Assembly: GCA_947589095.1 (NCBI GenBank)
Contig: CANQBX010000044.1
Location: forward strand, 1 to 32,595
Source: an uncultured Lachnospiraceae bacterium
GTDB taxonomy: Bacteria; Bacillota; Clostridia; Lachnospirales; Lachnospiraceae
Reading direction: 5' to 3'
Length of the DNA: 32,595 bases
In this document: piece by piece, positions 1 to 6,978 of the stretch
How positions within the stretch are numbered: the first letter of the stretch is position 1
Layout of the letters: every line of letters starts with the position of its first letter
Made by a program: the position numbers and the translations under genes
The notes under the pieces: model-generated
Seen by the model: the letters and a program-made list of their open reading frames with translations, nothing else
What the model was told of the DNA's origin: nothing
The model's database searches: none

Positions 1-1
1 A

Positions 2-1459
2 GCCCTTAACACCGGAATATGGCTGACAATCTCGGTGCTGGAAATCTTATGTGAGAAATCTGCATCCCACGCAATCCTGGTCATGAACAACCAAGTCAGG
101 CAGGATATGGCCGCCACGCTGCTGCACAAAACGCATCAAGATTACCACGCCCAGGAGAGCGGAGAATACCTGTCCTGGCTCACCACCGGGGTAGAGCGCA
201 TCGAGTCCTCCGCATGGAACTCATTTTTCGGCTTTACTGCCTATGTGACCCGGGTGATTACCAGTTTGGCGGCGCTGGCTGCCCTCCACTGGTCCCTGCT
301 GTTGGCCTCGGTATCGGCGGGATTGATCCTGCTGGCTGTTCCACAACTGTTTCAAAAGAGGATGGAGCGTTTGGGGGAGGTCTGCGCCCAGGAGCAGGCC
401 GCGGCCACTGGAAAGCTGAAAGAGCTGCTGGGTGGGTTTGATGTATTGTGCTTCTTCGGCAGAAAAGACCGTTTCCTCCGGGGCATTGAGCAGGCCAGCA
501 ATCAGATCGAGGAACCAAAATACCGGCAGGCATATATCCAGCGGGCAGTTTCTTCCGGTATCATCGGGAATGTCCAGACCCTGCTGAGTATTGGCACCAC
601 CGTCCTGGTAGCCATGCTGTCTCTCCAGGGGATCATCATCCAGGCTGCGCTCACCGGCACAGGCAATCTTTGCAGTTACGTCAGCAGCGGCATCAAAGAG
701 ATCGCGGCGCTGCGTCTGGCACTGGCATCCTCCAAGGCGTATTTTGACCGTATTGCCGTTCATAGCAATGGGAGCGATTACCAGTCCAAGGCGGGCATTG
801 ACCCGGTGAAAAGCACCATTACTGTGGAAAATCTTAAATTTGGGTATGGCGAGAAAACCGTTCTTCAAGACTTGTCCCTCCAGTTCCAAAAGGGCGGCAA
901 GTACGCCCTCACCGGCCCTTCCGGGTGCGGAAAGTCCACCCTTTTGAAGCTCCTGCTGGGCTGGCTGCCGGACTATGCCGGGGCTATCCGCTTCGACGGT
1001 AAAGACGCCAGGGACTTCACCCCGGAACAGCTTCAGCAGCAGATGAGCTACATCGAGCAGAACGTGTTTCTGTTCAACTCCACCATCCGGGACAACATCA
1101 CTTTGGGCGAGACGTTTACCGACGAACAGATGGAAAAGGCCCTGCGGGACAGCGCCCTCATGGGTGATCTGGCCTCTATGCCGGACGGGTTGGATACCAT
1201 CGTGGGCGAGGAAGGCGGCAATCTCTCCGGCGGTCAGAAGCAGCGTGTGGCCATTGCCCGCGCACTGATCCACGACCGCTCCATCCTCCTTGTGGACGAA
1301 GGAACCAGCGCATTGGACCAGAAGAACGAGGACATAGTGGAAAAGAGTTTGCTGGCGAATCCCGACCTGACGCTGATTTTGGTCAGTCACCATCTCACTC
1401 CCGAACGGAAAGAACAGTTTACCCAAGTGTACAACTTACAGCCGGTGGCTTCCATCTAA
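2..1459 (+). CDS. ABC transporter, fused permease/ATPase (5' partial)
   Basis: The reading frame is open from base 2 without a stop, so the gene begins outside the window; the internal GTG at 35 is unlikely to be the start. The visible N-terminal half is hydrophobic (the helices around 245-350 and 540-690) and matches the membrane domain of a type IV, MsbA-like half transporter. The C-terminal half is a complete nucleotide-binding domain: Walker A GPSGCGKST (914-940), signature LSGGQKQR (1223-1246), Walker B ILLVDE with D-loop SALD (about 1280-1318) and switch histidine in VSHH (1382-1393). Such proteins work as homo- or heterodimers exporting drugs, lipids or peptides; the substrate cannot be told from sequence. 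A partner half-transporter may lie upstream. Codon choice leans to gcc, acc, ctc and tcc, unlike the gcg/ccg/acg-rich genes downstream, which hints at a different origin. Confidence 0.9.
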   Translation, partial: ALNTGIWLTISVLEILCEKSASHAILVMNNQVRQDMAATLLHKTHQDYHAQESGEYLSWLTTGVERIESSAWNSFFGFTAYVTRVITSLAALAALHWSLLLASVSAGLILLAVPQLFQKRMERLGEVCAQEQAAATGKLKELLGGFDVLCFFGRKDRFLRGIEQASNQIEEPKYRQAYIQRAVSSGIIGNVQTLLSIGTTVLVAMLSLQGIIIQAALTGTGNLCSYVSSGIKEIAALRLALASSKAYFDRIAVHSNGSDYQSKAGIDPVKSTITVENLKFGYGEKTVLQDLSLQFQKGGKYALTGPSGCGKSTLLKLLLGWLPDYAGAIRFDGKDARDFTPEQLQQQMSYIEQNVFLFNSTIRDNITLGETFTDEQMEKALRDSALMGDLASMPDGLDTIVGEEGGNLSGGQKQRVAIARALIHDRSILLVDEGTSALDQKNEDIVEKSLLANPDLTLILVSHHLTPERKEQFTQVYNLQPVASI

Positions 1460-1520
1460 AATCGGCATACATAGAATCGTGAGCGGTTTACAATCTCATT
1501 ACGTCAGTATGCAAAAAATG

Positions 1521-1545
1521 CGCCAGTGCAGGCGGTTTCCTTTTT
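1521..1545 (+). terminator. weak candidate terminator after ABC gene
   Basis: A short CGCC/GGCG stem (1521-1524 with 1531-1534) is followed by a T-rich run ending in TTTTT at 1541-1545. The stem is only 4 bp, so this is a weak call. An outer inverted repeat GCATAC (1465-1470) and GTATGC (1507-1512) lies just upstream. Confidence 0.3.
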
Positions 1546-1582
1546 CAGACAGAAATAATCATGATATAAATCTATGGTTTGC

Positions 1583-1611
1583 TTGCCAAAATGTTTGGTT
1601 TGATATAAAAT
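1583..1611 (+). promoter_or_regulatory. candidate sigma-A promoter for the GTPase-nuclease/greA operon
   Basis: TTGCCA (1583-1588), a 17-nt spacer and TAAAAT (1606-1611) fit a housekeeping promoter. It lies in an AT-rich gap and would give a leader of about 115 nt containing a hairpin and a perfect palindrome before the ATG at 1734. Confidence 0.5.
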
Positions 1612-1651
1612 AAGTTTGGATTATGAAAATAATAAATTGATTCCCAGGCTG

Positions 1652-1668
1652 CCTGTACTGGGTACAGG
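1652..1668 (+). other. small hairpin in the leader
   Basis: CCTGTAC-TGG-GTACAGG forms a perfect 7-bp stem with a 3-nt loop. No T-run follows, so it is not a standard terminator. It lies in the proposed leader of the gene at 1734 and could act in mRNA stability or regulation. Confidence 0.45.
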
Positions 1669-1690
1669 AATGACCGTATCTCAATGCAGC

Positions 1691-1706
1691 AGAAAATATA
1701 TTTTCT
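1691..1706. promoter_or_regulatory. 16-bp perfect palindrome upstream of the GTPase-nuclease gene
   Basis: AGAAAATATATTTTCT is its own reverse complement. It lies 27 bp before the ATG at 1734 and downstream of the candidate promoter. An AT-only core with no loop is more like a dimeric repressor site than an RNA hairpin. The binding protein is unknown. Confidence 0.45.
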
Positions 1707-1733
1707 AAGGATAGAAAACGGAGTCCCTTCATT

Positions 1734-4700
1734 ATGTCCCACCTCACCCTGGGCATCCTCGCTCACGTCGATGCCGGCAAGACAACTTTATCCGAAGCGA
1801 TCCTCTACCAGACGGGAACCATCCGTCGCCTGGGACGTGTCGACACCCGCGACGCCTTCCTGGACACCTATGCCCTGGAGCGCGCCCGCGGGATTACGAT
1901 CTTCTCCAAGCAGGCCGTTTTCGATCTGGGCGGCATCCATGTCACCCTTCTGGACACCCCTGGCCATGTGGATTTTTCTCCGGAAATGGAGCGAACGCTG
2001 CAGGTTCTTGACTGCGCCATTCTCGTGGTCAGCGGCGCCGACGGCGTCCAGGGACACACGGAGACTCTGTGGCACCTCCTGAAGCGCTATCAGGTTCCCA
2101 CATTCATTTTCGTCAATAAAATGGATCAGCCCGGAACGGACTGGCAGGTCGTTCTGGCCGATATGCGGAAACGTCTCGACGGAAACTGCGTTCCGTTCAA
2201 CGGACTGGCCCTGCCGCATGCCGGGAATTCCGTCAGGGACGGGCAGAAGAAGCCGGGTGATGAGGCTGCGCCGGTGCTGGCGGATATCGCGTCTCGTGCG
2301 GATGAGGCGGTGGAAGCGCTGGCCATGTGCGATGAGGATGTTCTGGAGCGCTATCTGGAGAGTGAAACGGTAAGTCCGGAAGATATCCGCCGTCTGACTG
2401 CGGCCCGGAAGGTATTCCCGTGCTATTTCGGTTCTGCGCTAAAGCTTTGGGGCGTGGAAGAACTGCTGCGCGGTCTGGAAGAGTTTGGCCGGGAAACTGC
2501 ATGGGAGAACAGAGCCGTGGCGGCCGAACGGGCCGGTCATATTGACAGGAATAACTTCGGCGCCCGCGTCTTTAAGATCTCCAGGGATGATTCGGGGAAC
2601 CGGCTGACCCATATGAAGATAACCGGAGGCGTGCTGAAGGTGAAGGACGTGCTTCCGGCTGCGATTTCCGCCGCCGTTGGATCAACGGCGCCGGGCCATT
2701 CTTCCGAGACGGAGATGTCATTCGGATCCGCTGCCGATGGAGGAACAGCAGCGCCGGGCCATCCTTCCGCGGCGGCGCTGTCATCCGCTTCTGCCGCCGG
2801 CGAAGCGGTGGAACCGGAGAAGATCAATCAGATCCGGATCTATTCCGGCGCAAAGTATGAGTTGGTAAATGAAGCCGGTCCCGGTGTGGTCTGCGCCGTG
2901 ACAGGTCCTGTTTCCACCTATGCCGGGCAGGCCCTGGGTATCGAGGCGAAATACGGTCAGGAGACGCCGGTTCTGGAGCCGGTTCTCACCTATCAGGTCA
3001 TTCTTCCTCCGGGAAGCGACGTCCACAGCATGCTTACGAAGCTGCGCCAGCTGGAAGAGGAAGAACCGATGCTTCGCATTGCGTGGAACGAAGCTCTGGG
3101 CGAGATCCAGGCCCAGGTCATGGGGCAGGTGCAGATCGAGATATTAAAGAGCCTGATCAAAGACCGATTCGGCGCGGATGTGGAGTTCGGAAACGGACAT
3201 ATCGTGTATAAGGAGACGATCACGGCTCCCGTGGAGGGAGTGGGCCATTATGAGCCTCTGCGTCATTACGCGGAGGTGCATCTGCTTATGGAGCCGGCGC
3301 CCCGCGGCAGCGGTCTGAGCTTCGGAACGGCCTGCAGCACGGATGTGCTGGACCTGAACTGGCAGCGGCTGATTCTGACGCATCTGGAAGAAAAGGAGCA
3401 TGCCGGCGTGCTGACCGGCGCACGGATCACGGATATGAAGATCACGCTTCTGGTGGGGAGGGCCCACCTGAAGCATACGGAGGGCGGAGATTTCCGTCAG
3501 GCCACATACCGCGCGGTCCGCCACGGGCTGATGCAGGCCCTTACGGCGGGCGACTATCAGCTTCTGGAGCCGTACTACCGGTTCCGGCTGGAGGTTCCGG
3601 CGGAATCGGCAGGCCGGGCCCTTTCGGATCTGGAGCGGATGAACGCCAGGTTCGCCGGGCCGGAGATGGAAGGAAGCATGGCGGTGATCACCGGCGAGGG
3701 TCCCGTGTCGACCATGGGAAATTACCAGATGGAGGTGGCTTCCTACTCGAAGGGGAGAGGCAGGCTGAACTGCAGCCTGAAGGGGTATGAACCGTGCCAT
3801 AATACGGAGGCGGCTGTTTTGGCGGCTGCTTATGATCCCGAACTGGATACGGAGAATCCCTGCGGTTCCGTATTCTGCGCCCACGGCGCGGGATTTGTGG
3901 TGGACTGGCGGGACGTGAAGAAATATATGCATCTGGAGAGTCCGCTGGAGCTGGCGGCCCGAAGGGACCGCGCGGCTCGGGCGGACAGGATCGGGGCGGA
4001 TGGGACCGCGGGCGGAATCGGAGCCGGTGCGGGTATGTCCGGAGCGGAAGCGCCGCAGACGGATACGCCCGGAGCGGAAGGACCGCGGGCGGATACACCC
4101 GGATCGGAAGCGCCGCAGGCGGATGTGCCGCATAGGCCCGACAGCGGCACGGAAGCTTCTGACCGGACGGCTGCCATCGGTCAGTCCGGCGGGAGCGAAA
4201 AACGGAGTTCCCGCCCATCCGCGTCCTGGGGAGCGGAAGACAGGGAACTGGAAGCCATTTTTACCCGAACCTACGGGGAGCAGAAGCGCCGCCTGCCGTC
4301 TGAGACCGGTCCGCGGCATGTCAGCTTCGACAAGAAGAATTCGGAGAAAGCGGAAACGGCGGCGGAAGAGGAATACCTCCTGGTGGACGGATATAATATC
4401 ATCTATGCCTGGCCCGACCTGCACGAGCTGGCGGAGGCTTCCATCGACGGAGCCCGGCAGCGGCTTATGGATATTCTGTGTAATTACCAGGGATATACAG
4501 GGTGTATTCTGATTCTGGTCTTCGACGCATATAAAGTGGAAGGCGGCTTGGGACAGGCCATCCGCTACCATAATATCAATGTAGTCTATACGAAGGAAGC
4601 CGAGACTGCCGATCAGTACATTGAGAAGCTGGCTCACCGGATGGGTAGGAATCGTCAGGTCACCGTTGCCACGTCCGACGGACTGGAGCAGCTGATCATT

Positions 4701-4916
4701 CGGGGCCAGGGCTGCCGGCTGATGTCGGCCCTGGATCTTAAGGAAGCGGTGGATTATGTAAATGAGCAGATCCGGACGGAGCATCTTGCGCAGTTTCCGT
4801 CCCGCAGCGGTAATTATCTTCTGAACCATGCGGATGGAGGGCTGCGGGAATATCTGGAGGATGTAAGACTTGGAAGAGAGGGAGAGTATCATGGCAGAGC
4901 AACTGACAAAAAGTGA
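1734..4916 (+). CDS. Tet(M)/EF-G-like ribosomal GTPase fused to a Rae1/YacP NYN endoribonuclease domain
   Basis: Residues 1 to about 740 are an elongation-factor-G-like GTPase of the ribosomal-protection family: G1 AHVDAGKT (10-17), G2 RGITI (52-56), G3 DTPGH (74-78), G4 NKMD (128-131), then EF-G domains II to V. A Gly/Ala/Ser-rich insert (about 315-361) interrupts domain II. After a low-complexity linker (about 742-870) with three 10-residue repeats comes a YacP-type NYN domain (about 878-1030) with LVDGYN, VFDA, TKE.ETAD and VATSD, which carry the acidic residues expected of the nuclease. In Bacillus subtilis YacP is Rae1, an endoribonuclease that cuts mRNA in the ribosomal A site. The domain IV loop aligning with YSPVS of Tet(M)/Tet(O) reads HLKHTEGGDF, so tetracycline protection is doubtful. 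The ATG has a modest GGAG site upstream. The stop overlaps greA by 26 bp. Domain calls are firm; the joint function is inference. Confidence 0.92.
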   Translation: MSHLTLGILAHVDAGKTTLSEAILYQTGTIRRLGRVDTRDAFLDTYALERARGITIFSKQAVFDLGGIHVTLLDTPGHVDFSPEMERTLQVLDCAILVVSGADGVQGHTETLWHLLKRYQVPTFIFVNKMDQPGTDWQVVLADMRKRLDGNCVPFNGLALPHAGNSVRDGQKKPGDEAAPVLADIASRADEAVEALAMCDEDVLERYLESETVSPEDIRRLTAARKVFPCYFGSALKLWGVEELLRGLEEFGRETAWENRAVAAERAGHIDRNNFGARVFKISRDDSGNRLTHMKITGGVLKVKDVLPAAISAAVGSTAPGHSSETEMSFGSAADGGTAAPGHPSAAALSSASAAGEAVEPEKINQIRIYSGAKYELVNEAGPGVVCAVTGPVSTYAGQALGIEAKYGQETPVLEPVLTYQVILPPGSDVHSMLTKLRQLEEEEPMLRIAWNEALGEIQAQVMGQVQIEILKSLIKDRFGADVEFGNGHIVYKETITAPVEGVGHYEPLRHYAEVHLLMEPAPRGSGLSFGTACSTDVLDLNWQRLILTHLEEKEHAGVLTGARITDMKITLLVGRAHLKHTEGGDFRQATYRAVRHGLMQALTAGDYQLLEPYYRFRLEVPAESAGRALSDLERMNARFAGPEMEGSMAVITGEGPVSTMGNYQMEVASYSKGRGRLNCSLKGYEPCHNTEAAVLAAAYDPELDTENPCGSVFCAHGAGFVVDWRDVKKYMHLESPLELAARRDRAARADRIGADGTAGGIGAGAGMSGAEAPQTDTPGAEGPRADTPGSEAPQADVPHRPDSGTEASDRTAAIGQSGGSEKRSSRPSASWGAEDRELEAIFTRTYGEQKRRLPSETGPRHVSFDKKNSEKAETAAEEEYLLVDGYNIIYAWPDLHELAEASIDGARQRLMDILCNYQGYTGCILILVFDAYKVEGGLGQAIRYHNINVVYTKEAETADQYIEKLAHRMGRNRQVTVATSDGLEQLIIRGQGCRLMSALDLKEAVDYVNEQIRTEHLAQFPSRSGNYLLNHADGGLREYLEDVRLGREGEYHGRATDKK
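4041..4130 (+). repeat. three tandem 30-bp repeats in the interdomain linker
   Basis: Units begin at 4041, 4071 and 4101, each starting ggagcggaag or ggatcggaag. They encode a 10-residue unit of the form G-[AS]-E-[AG]-P-[QR]-[AT]-D-[TV]-P, giving an acidic, proline-rich flexible linker between the GTPase and the nuclease. Copy number may vary between strains. Confidence 0.9.
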
Positions 4917-5394
4917 TGTGGAGAAGATCCGTGAGGAGATCGAGTACCGGAAGCTGGTAGTCCGGAAGGAGGCTCTGGAGGCCGTAAAGGAGGCCCGATC
5001 CCACGGAGACCTGAGCGAGAATTTCGAATATCACGCGGCAAAGAAGGATAAGAATCAGAATGAAAGCCGGATCCGGTATCTGGAGAGGCTGCTGAAGACG
5101 GCGGTTATCGTATCGGATGAATCGAAGGAGGATGAGATCGGTATCAATAACACCGTACAGCTGTATATGGAGGACGACGATGAGGTGGAGACATACCGTC
5201 TTGTGACATCGATACGCGGCAGTTCCCTGCGCGGGCTTATCAGCACGGAATCGCCGCTCGGAAAAGCGATCCTGGGCCATAAGCTGGGCGAGCGCGTCTA
5301 TGTGCGGATCAATGATACATCCGGATACTATGTAGAGATCCGTTCCATTGACAAAACCACCGGGGATGCGGAAGATAAGATCCGCAGTTTCTGA
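4891..5394 (+). CDS. greA: transcription elongation factor GreA
   Basis: This protein has 167 residues, close to the usual GreA length of about 158. The N-terminal coiled coil carries the tip motif GDLSENFEYHAAK, whose Asp and Glu hold the Mg ion that stimulates cleavage of backtracked RNA in RNA polymerase. The C-terminal FKBP-like domain has the family pattern I-S-x-x-S-P-x-G-x-A-x-L-G. An in-frame TTG lies at 4870, but the ATG at 4891 is preferred because AGAGGGAGA (4877-4885) sits at proper spacing before it. The start lies inside the end of the upstream GTPase-nuclease gene, so the two are probably translationally coupled. A hairpin follows the stop. Confidence 0.95.
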   Translation: MAEQLTKSDVEKIREEIEYRKLVVRKEALEAVKEARSHGDLSENFEYHAAKKDKNQNESRIRYLERLLKTAVIVSDESKEDEIGINNTVQLYMEDDDEVETYRLVTSIRGSSLRGLISTESPLGKAILGHKLGERVYVRINDTSGYYVEIRSIDKTTGDAEDKIRSF

Positions 5395-5432
5395 TTCCGG
5401 CAGCGCGTCAGCCCTCGTACCGGCATAATCAA

Positions 5433-5464
5433 ACAGCCGCGGCTTCCTGAGAAACCGCGGCTGT
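5433..5464. terminator. hairpin terminator between convergent genes
   Basis: ACAGCCGCGG (5433-5442) pairs perfectly with CCGCGGCTGT (5455-5464) around a 12-nt loop. The T-tract is poor on the plus strand but better on the minus strand (TTTGATTAT), so it probably serves both greA and the minus-strand gene ending at 5536. Confidence 0.7.
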
Positions 5465-5535
5465 CCTATTCCGTGCGGGCGGAGCGCCGGTAACGCGCTG
5501 CCCCTATTCTGCCATTAAACATCCGGATCTTCCGT

Positions 5536-5859
5536 TTACCGGATTCCTTTCATCTTGCCTTCCGAGTTAACATAGTAGTTATCGATCCACTGATCTCTGG
5601 CCAGGACTCCGTCCTCATCGAAATAATACCAGGAACCCTTCAGCTTGAACCAGCCGGTCTTAAGAACGCCGTCCTCGTCCAGGTAGTAGGTTTTCTCTCC
5701 GTCTTCGATCCAACCGGTAACGCTTTCACCGTTATCATCCACATAGGTCCAGGTCTTGTCCTCGTGTTCGGTCCAGGTACCGGCGTATACCGGAACGGAC
5801 ATAGAAAGAAGCATCAGAAAGGAAATCATGACTGCACAGATCCGTATTCTTTTCATCAT
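5536..5859 (-). CDS. small secreted cell-wall-binding-repeat protein
   Basis: This protein has about 107 residues. It starts with a basic MMKRIR head and a hydrophobic segment ending in VPVYA-G, a classical signal peptide. The rest is four to five aromatic/glycine repeats of the choline-binding/glucan-binding family (TWTYVDDNGESVTGW, TYYLDEDGVLKTGW, WYYFDEDGVL). Such repeats bind choline or other wall polymers outside the cell. No catalytic domain is present, so it may be only a wall-associated binding module. AGGAGG (complement of 5865-5870) lies 5 nt before the ATG at 5859 and 8 nt before the ATG at 5856; either could be used, and a GTG at 5862 is too close. It shares its repeat type with the larger gene at 6979-8322. 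Confidence 0.85.
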   Translation of the reverse strand: MMKRIRICAVMISFLMLLSMSVPVYAGTWTEHEDKTWTYVDDNGESVTGWIEDGEKTYYLDEDGVLKTGWFKLKGSWYYFDEDGVLARDQWIDNYYVNSEGKMKGIR

Positions 5860-5947
5860 CACAGCCTCCTTCCCCTGATCGTTCTGATTGCCGAAGAGCG
5901 GGCCCGATACCTGTCGGTATTACGCGCAGCTCTCTGCTTACGTGCCC

Positions 5948-5956
5948 AGTATACCA
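5948..5956 (-). promoter_or_regulatory. extended -10 promoter for the small wall-repeat gene
   Basis: Read on the minus strand, TGG-TATACT is a good extended -10 element about 90 nt upstream of the start. No clear -35 is visible, as is typical for extended -10 promoters. Confidence 0.55.
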
Positions 5957-6177
5957 CATGGTTTGTTGTTTGGCTAGGGGGTAAAGACGGATAAAATCTT
6001 ACGATTTTTGAACATTAATCTTACCAAAAATATTTCGACAGAATCCGCCATTTACCGGGCTGAAAGCAGCTCCAGAAATGGTATCCGGGGCGGCGGAGGA
6101 ACAGCATATTTTGTGGTCGGAAGGGATATGAAAATTTGCGGTATAAAATCCGTGTCGAATCGCGCGTACGAATTTGC

Positions 6178-6206
6178 TTTTCAAACCCGGAAAAATGTTT
6201 TATATT
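6178..6206 (+). promoter_or_regulatory. candidate promoter for the coiled-coil microprotein
   Basis: TTTTCA (6178-6183), a 17-nt spacer and TATATT (6201-6206) lie 30 nt upstream of the GTG start at 6237. The -35 match is weak. Confidence 0.4.
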
Positions 6207-6236
6207 GGGAAGCAGCCAGGAAGGAGGGGGGACCAA

Positions 6237-6380
6237 GTGGCCGACGAAGAAAAGATTTCTGTTTTGGAGGAAGAAAATCGCAGACTGAAGGAAGATAACG
6301 AAAAACTGATGAATATCGTAGTGCAGATGCGGGTGACGTTGAATCGCCTGGTTCTCAGATATGTTACGGAAGAAGGGTGA
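6237..6380 (+). CDS. 47-residue coiled-coil microprotein, function unknown
   Basis: A GTG start at 6237 follows a strong AAGGAGGGGG site (6221-6230) at good spacing. The product (MADEEKISVLEEENRRLKED...) is a highly charged helix with leucine/isoleucine at heptad spacing, like a short leucine zipper, then a more hydrophobic MNIVVQMRVTLNRLVLRY segment. I do not recognise the family. The gene has its own candidate promoter and a good terminator at 6408-6442, which supports a real gene. It converges on the gene 6423-6827, whose product also ends in a coiled coil, so a heteromeric interaction is conceivable but untested. Confidence 0.65.
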   Translation: MADEEKISVLEEENRRLKEDNEKLMNIVVQMRVTLNRLVLRYVTEEG

Positions 6381-6407
6381 CGGGTCGTAGAATAAAACCG
6401 CAGGCGG

Positions 6408-6442
6408 GCGCGGGGAGAACGGTTATCTCTCCCTGCGCTTTT
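6408..6442 (+). terminator. terminator of the microprotein gene
   Basis: GCGCGGGGAGA (6408-6418) pairs with TCTCCCTGCGC (6428-6438), 11 bp with one G-T pair and a 9-nt loop, followed by TTTT (6439-6442). It overlaps the 3' end of the convergent minus-strand gene. Confidence 0.75.
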
Positions 6443-6827
6443 CCAGTTCTTCAACCTTAAGTTCCAGCTCCTTCATGCGGCGCAGCTGCTCCCAGATGGT
6501 TTTGTGCATCCAGTCCACAGTCTGATTCAGCGACTGGTTTTCGTTTTCCAGTTTTGAATATTCTTCGGTCAGGCGGCCGATCAGGCGGCGCTGGTCGTAA
6601 AGCTTGTCCGGTGCGCAGATCCGGTGCGCGAGCGAGGGAGTTGTTTCAATGATCCGGCAGGAAATATACCGGTCTCTTTCCTCGCAGTCCATGTCCATAA
6701 ACCGCTGAAAAGGCATGTTGATGCGGCGCATGCTTATGTGGCATCCGCAGCACACCGCGTTTTTGGGAAGCTGGAAATATGCGTAGTGACCGCATTTGGG
6801 GCAGAAGTAAGCAGAAAGCTCTCTCAT
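6423..6827 (-). CDS. zinc-ribbon and coiled-coil hypothetical protein
   Basis: This protein has 134 residues. A zinc-ribbon-like head has CPKCG (Cys9, Cys12) and CCGCH (Cys26/27, Cys29), spaced to bind one zinc. The middle is unremarkable, and residues from about 85 to the end form a charged coiled coil rich in Leu, Glu, Lys and Arg. No signal peptide is visible, so it is probably cytoplasmic. I do not recognise a named family. A weak AGGAT-type site precedes the ATG. It lies downstream of the wall-repeat gene on the same strand but is separated from it by a strong terminator, so it is probably transcribed on its own. Confidence 0.75.
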   Translation of the reverse strand: MRELSAYFCPKCGHYAYFQLPKNAVCCGCHISMRRINMPFQRFMDMDCEERDRYISCRIIETTPSLAHRICAPDKLYDQRRLIGRLTEEYSKLENENQSLNQTVDWMHKTIWEQLRRMKELELKVEELEKRRER

Positions 6828-6905
6828 GATGTCATCCTATCCTTTGAGTTGTATTTTAATACCCGCATTATACAAAATACGCAGTATTATGACATATGTT
6901 TATGC

Positions 6906-6942
6906 AAAAAAGTGCCAGAATATTCCTATTCCGGCACTTTTT
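6906..6942. terminator. bidirectional terminator after the large wall-repeat gene
   Basis: GTGCC-a-GAATA (6912-6922), loop TTCC, then TATTC-c-GGCAC (6927-6937), flanked by A6 on the left and T5 on the right. On the minus strand the hairpin ends in six T residues, which suits the gene ending at 6979. Confidence 0.85.
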
Positions 6943-6978
6943 GAACGGGTTTTGTCATTATTTATGCATTTTTGCGTG

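Larger units (their letters stand above)
5860..6236. other. intergenic region between divergent small genes
   Basis: This gap holds the minus-strand promoter of the wall-repeat gene, its leader of about 80 nt with an inverted repeat ATACC-tgtc-GGTAT (5907-5920), and a plus-strand promoter for the microprotein at 6237. The stretch from about 5975 to 6175 is AT-richer than its surroundings. Short open frames there (for example 6008-6298 plus) lack a ribosome binding site and any family resemblance, and I do not call them. Confidence 0.5.

Noticed and set aside
3144-4892. 582-codon open frame on the minus strand
   Set aside because: It lies wholly antisense to the GTPase-nuclease gene, which has clear motifs. 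The product has no recognisable domain; such frames are common in GC-rich genes.
1734-4916. Acquired tetracycline resistance gene
   Set aside because: The key domain IV loop differs, the gene is in an operon with greA, and its codon use matches the neighbouring chromosome genes.
6008-6298. 96-codon plus-strand frame in the intergenic region
   Set aside because: No ribosome binding site or family resemblance, and it overlaps the well-supported microprotein in another frame.
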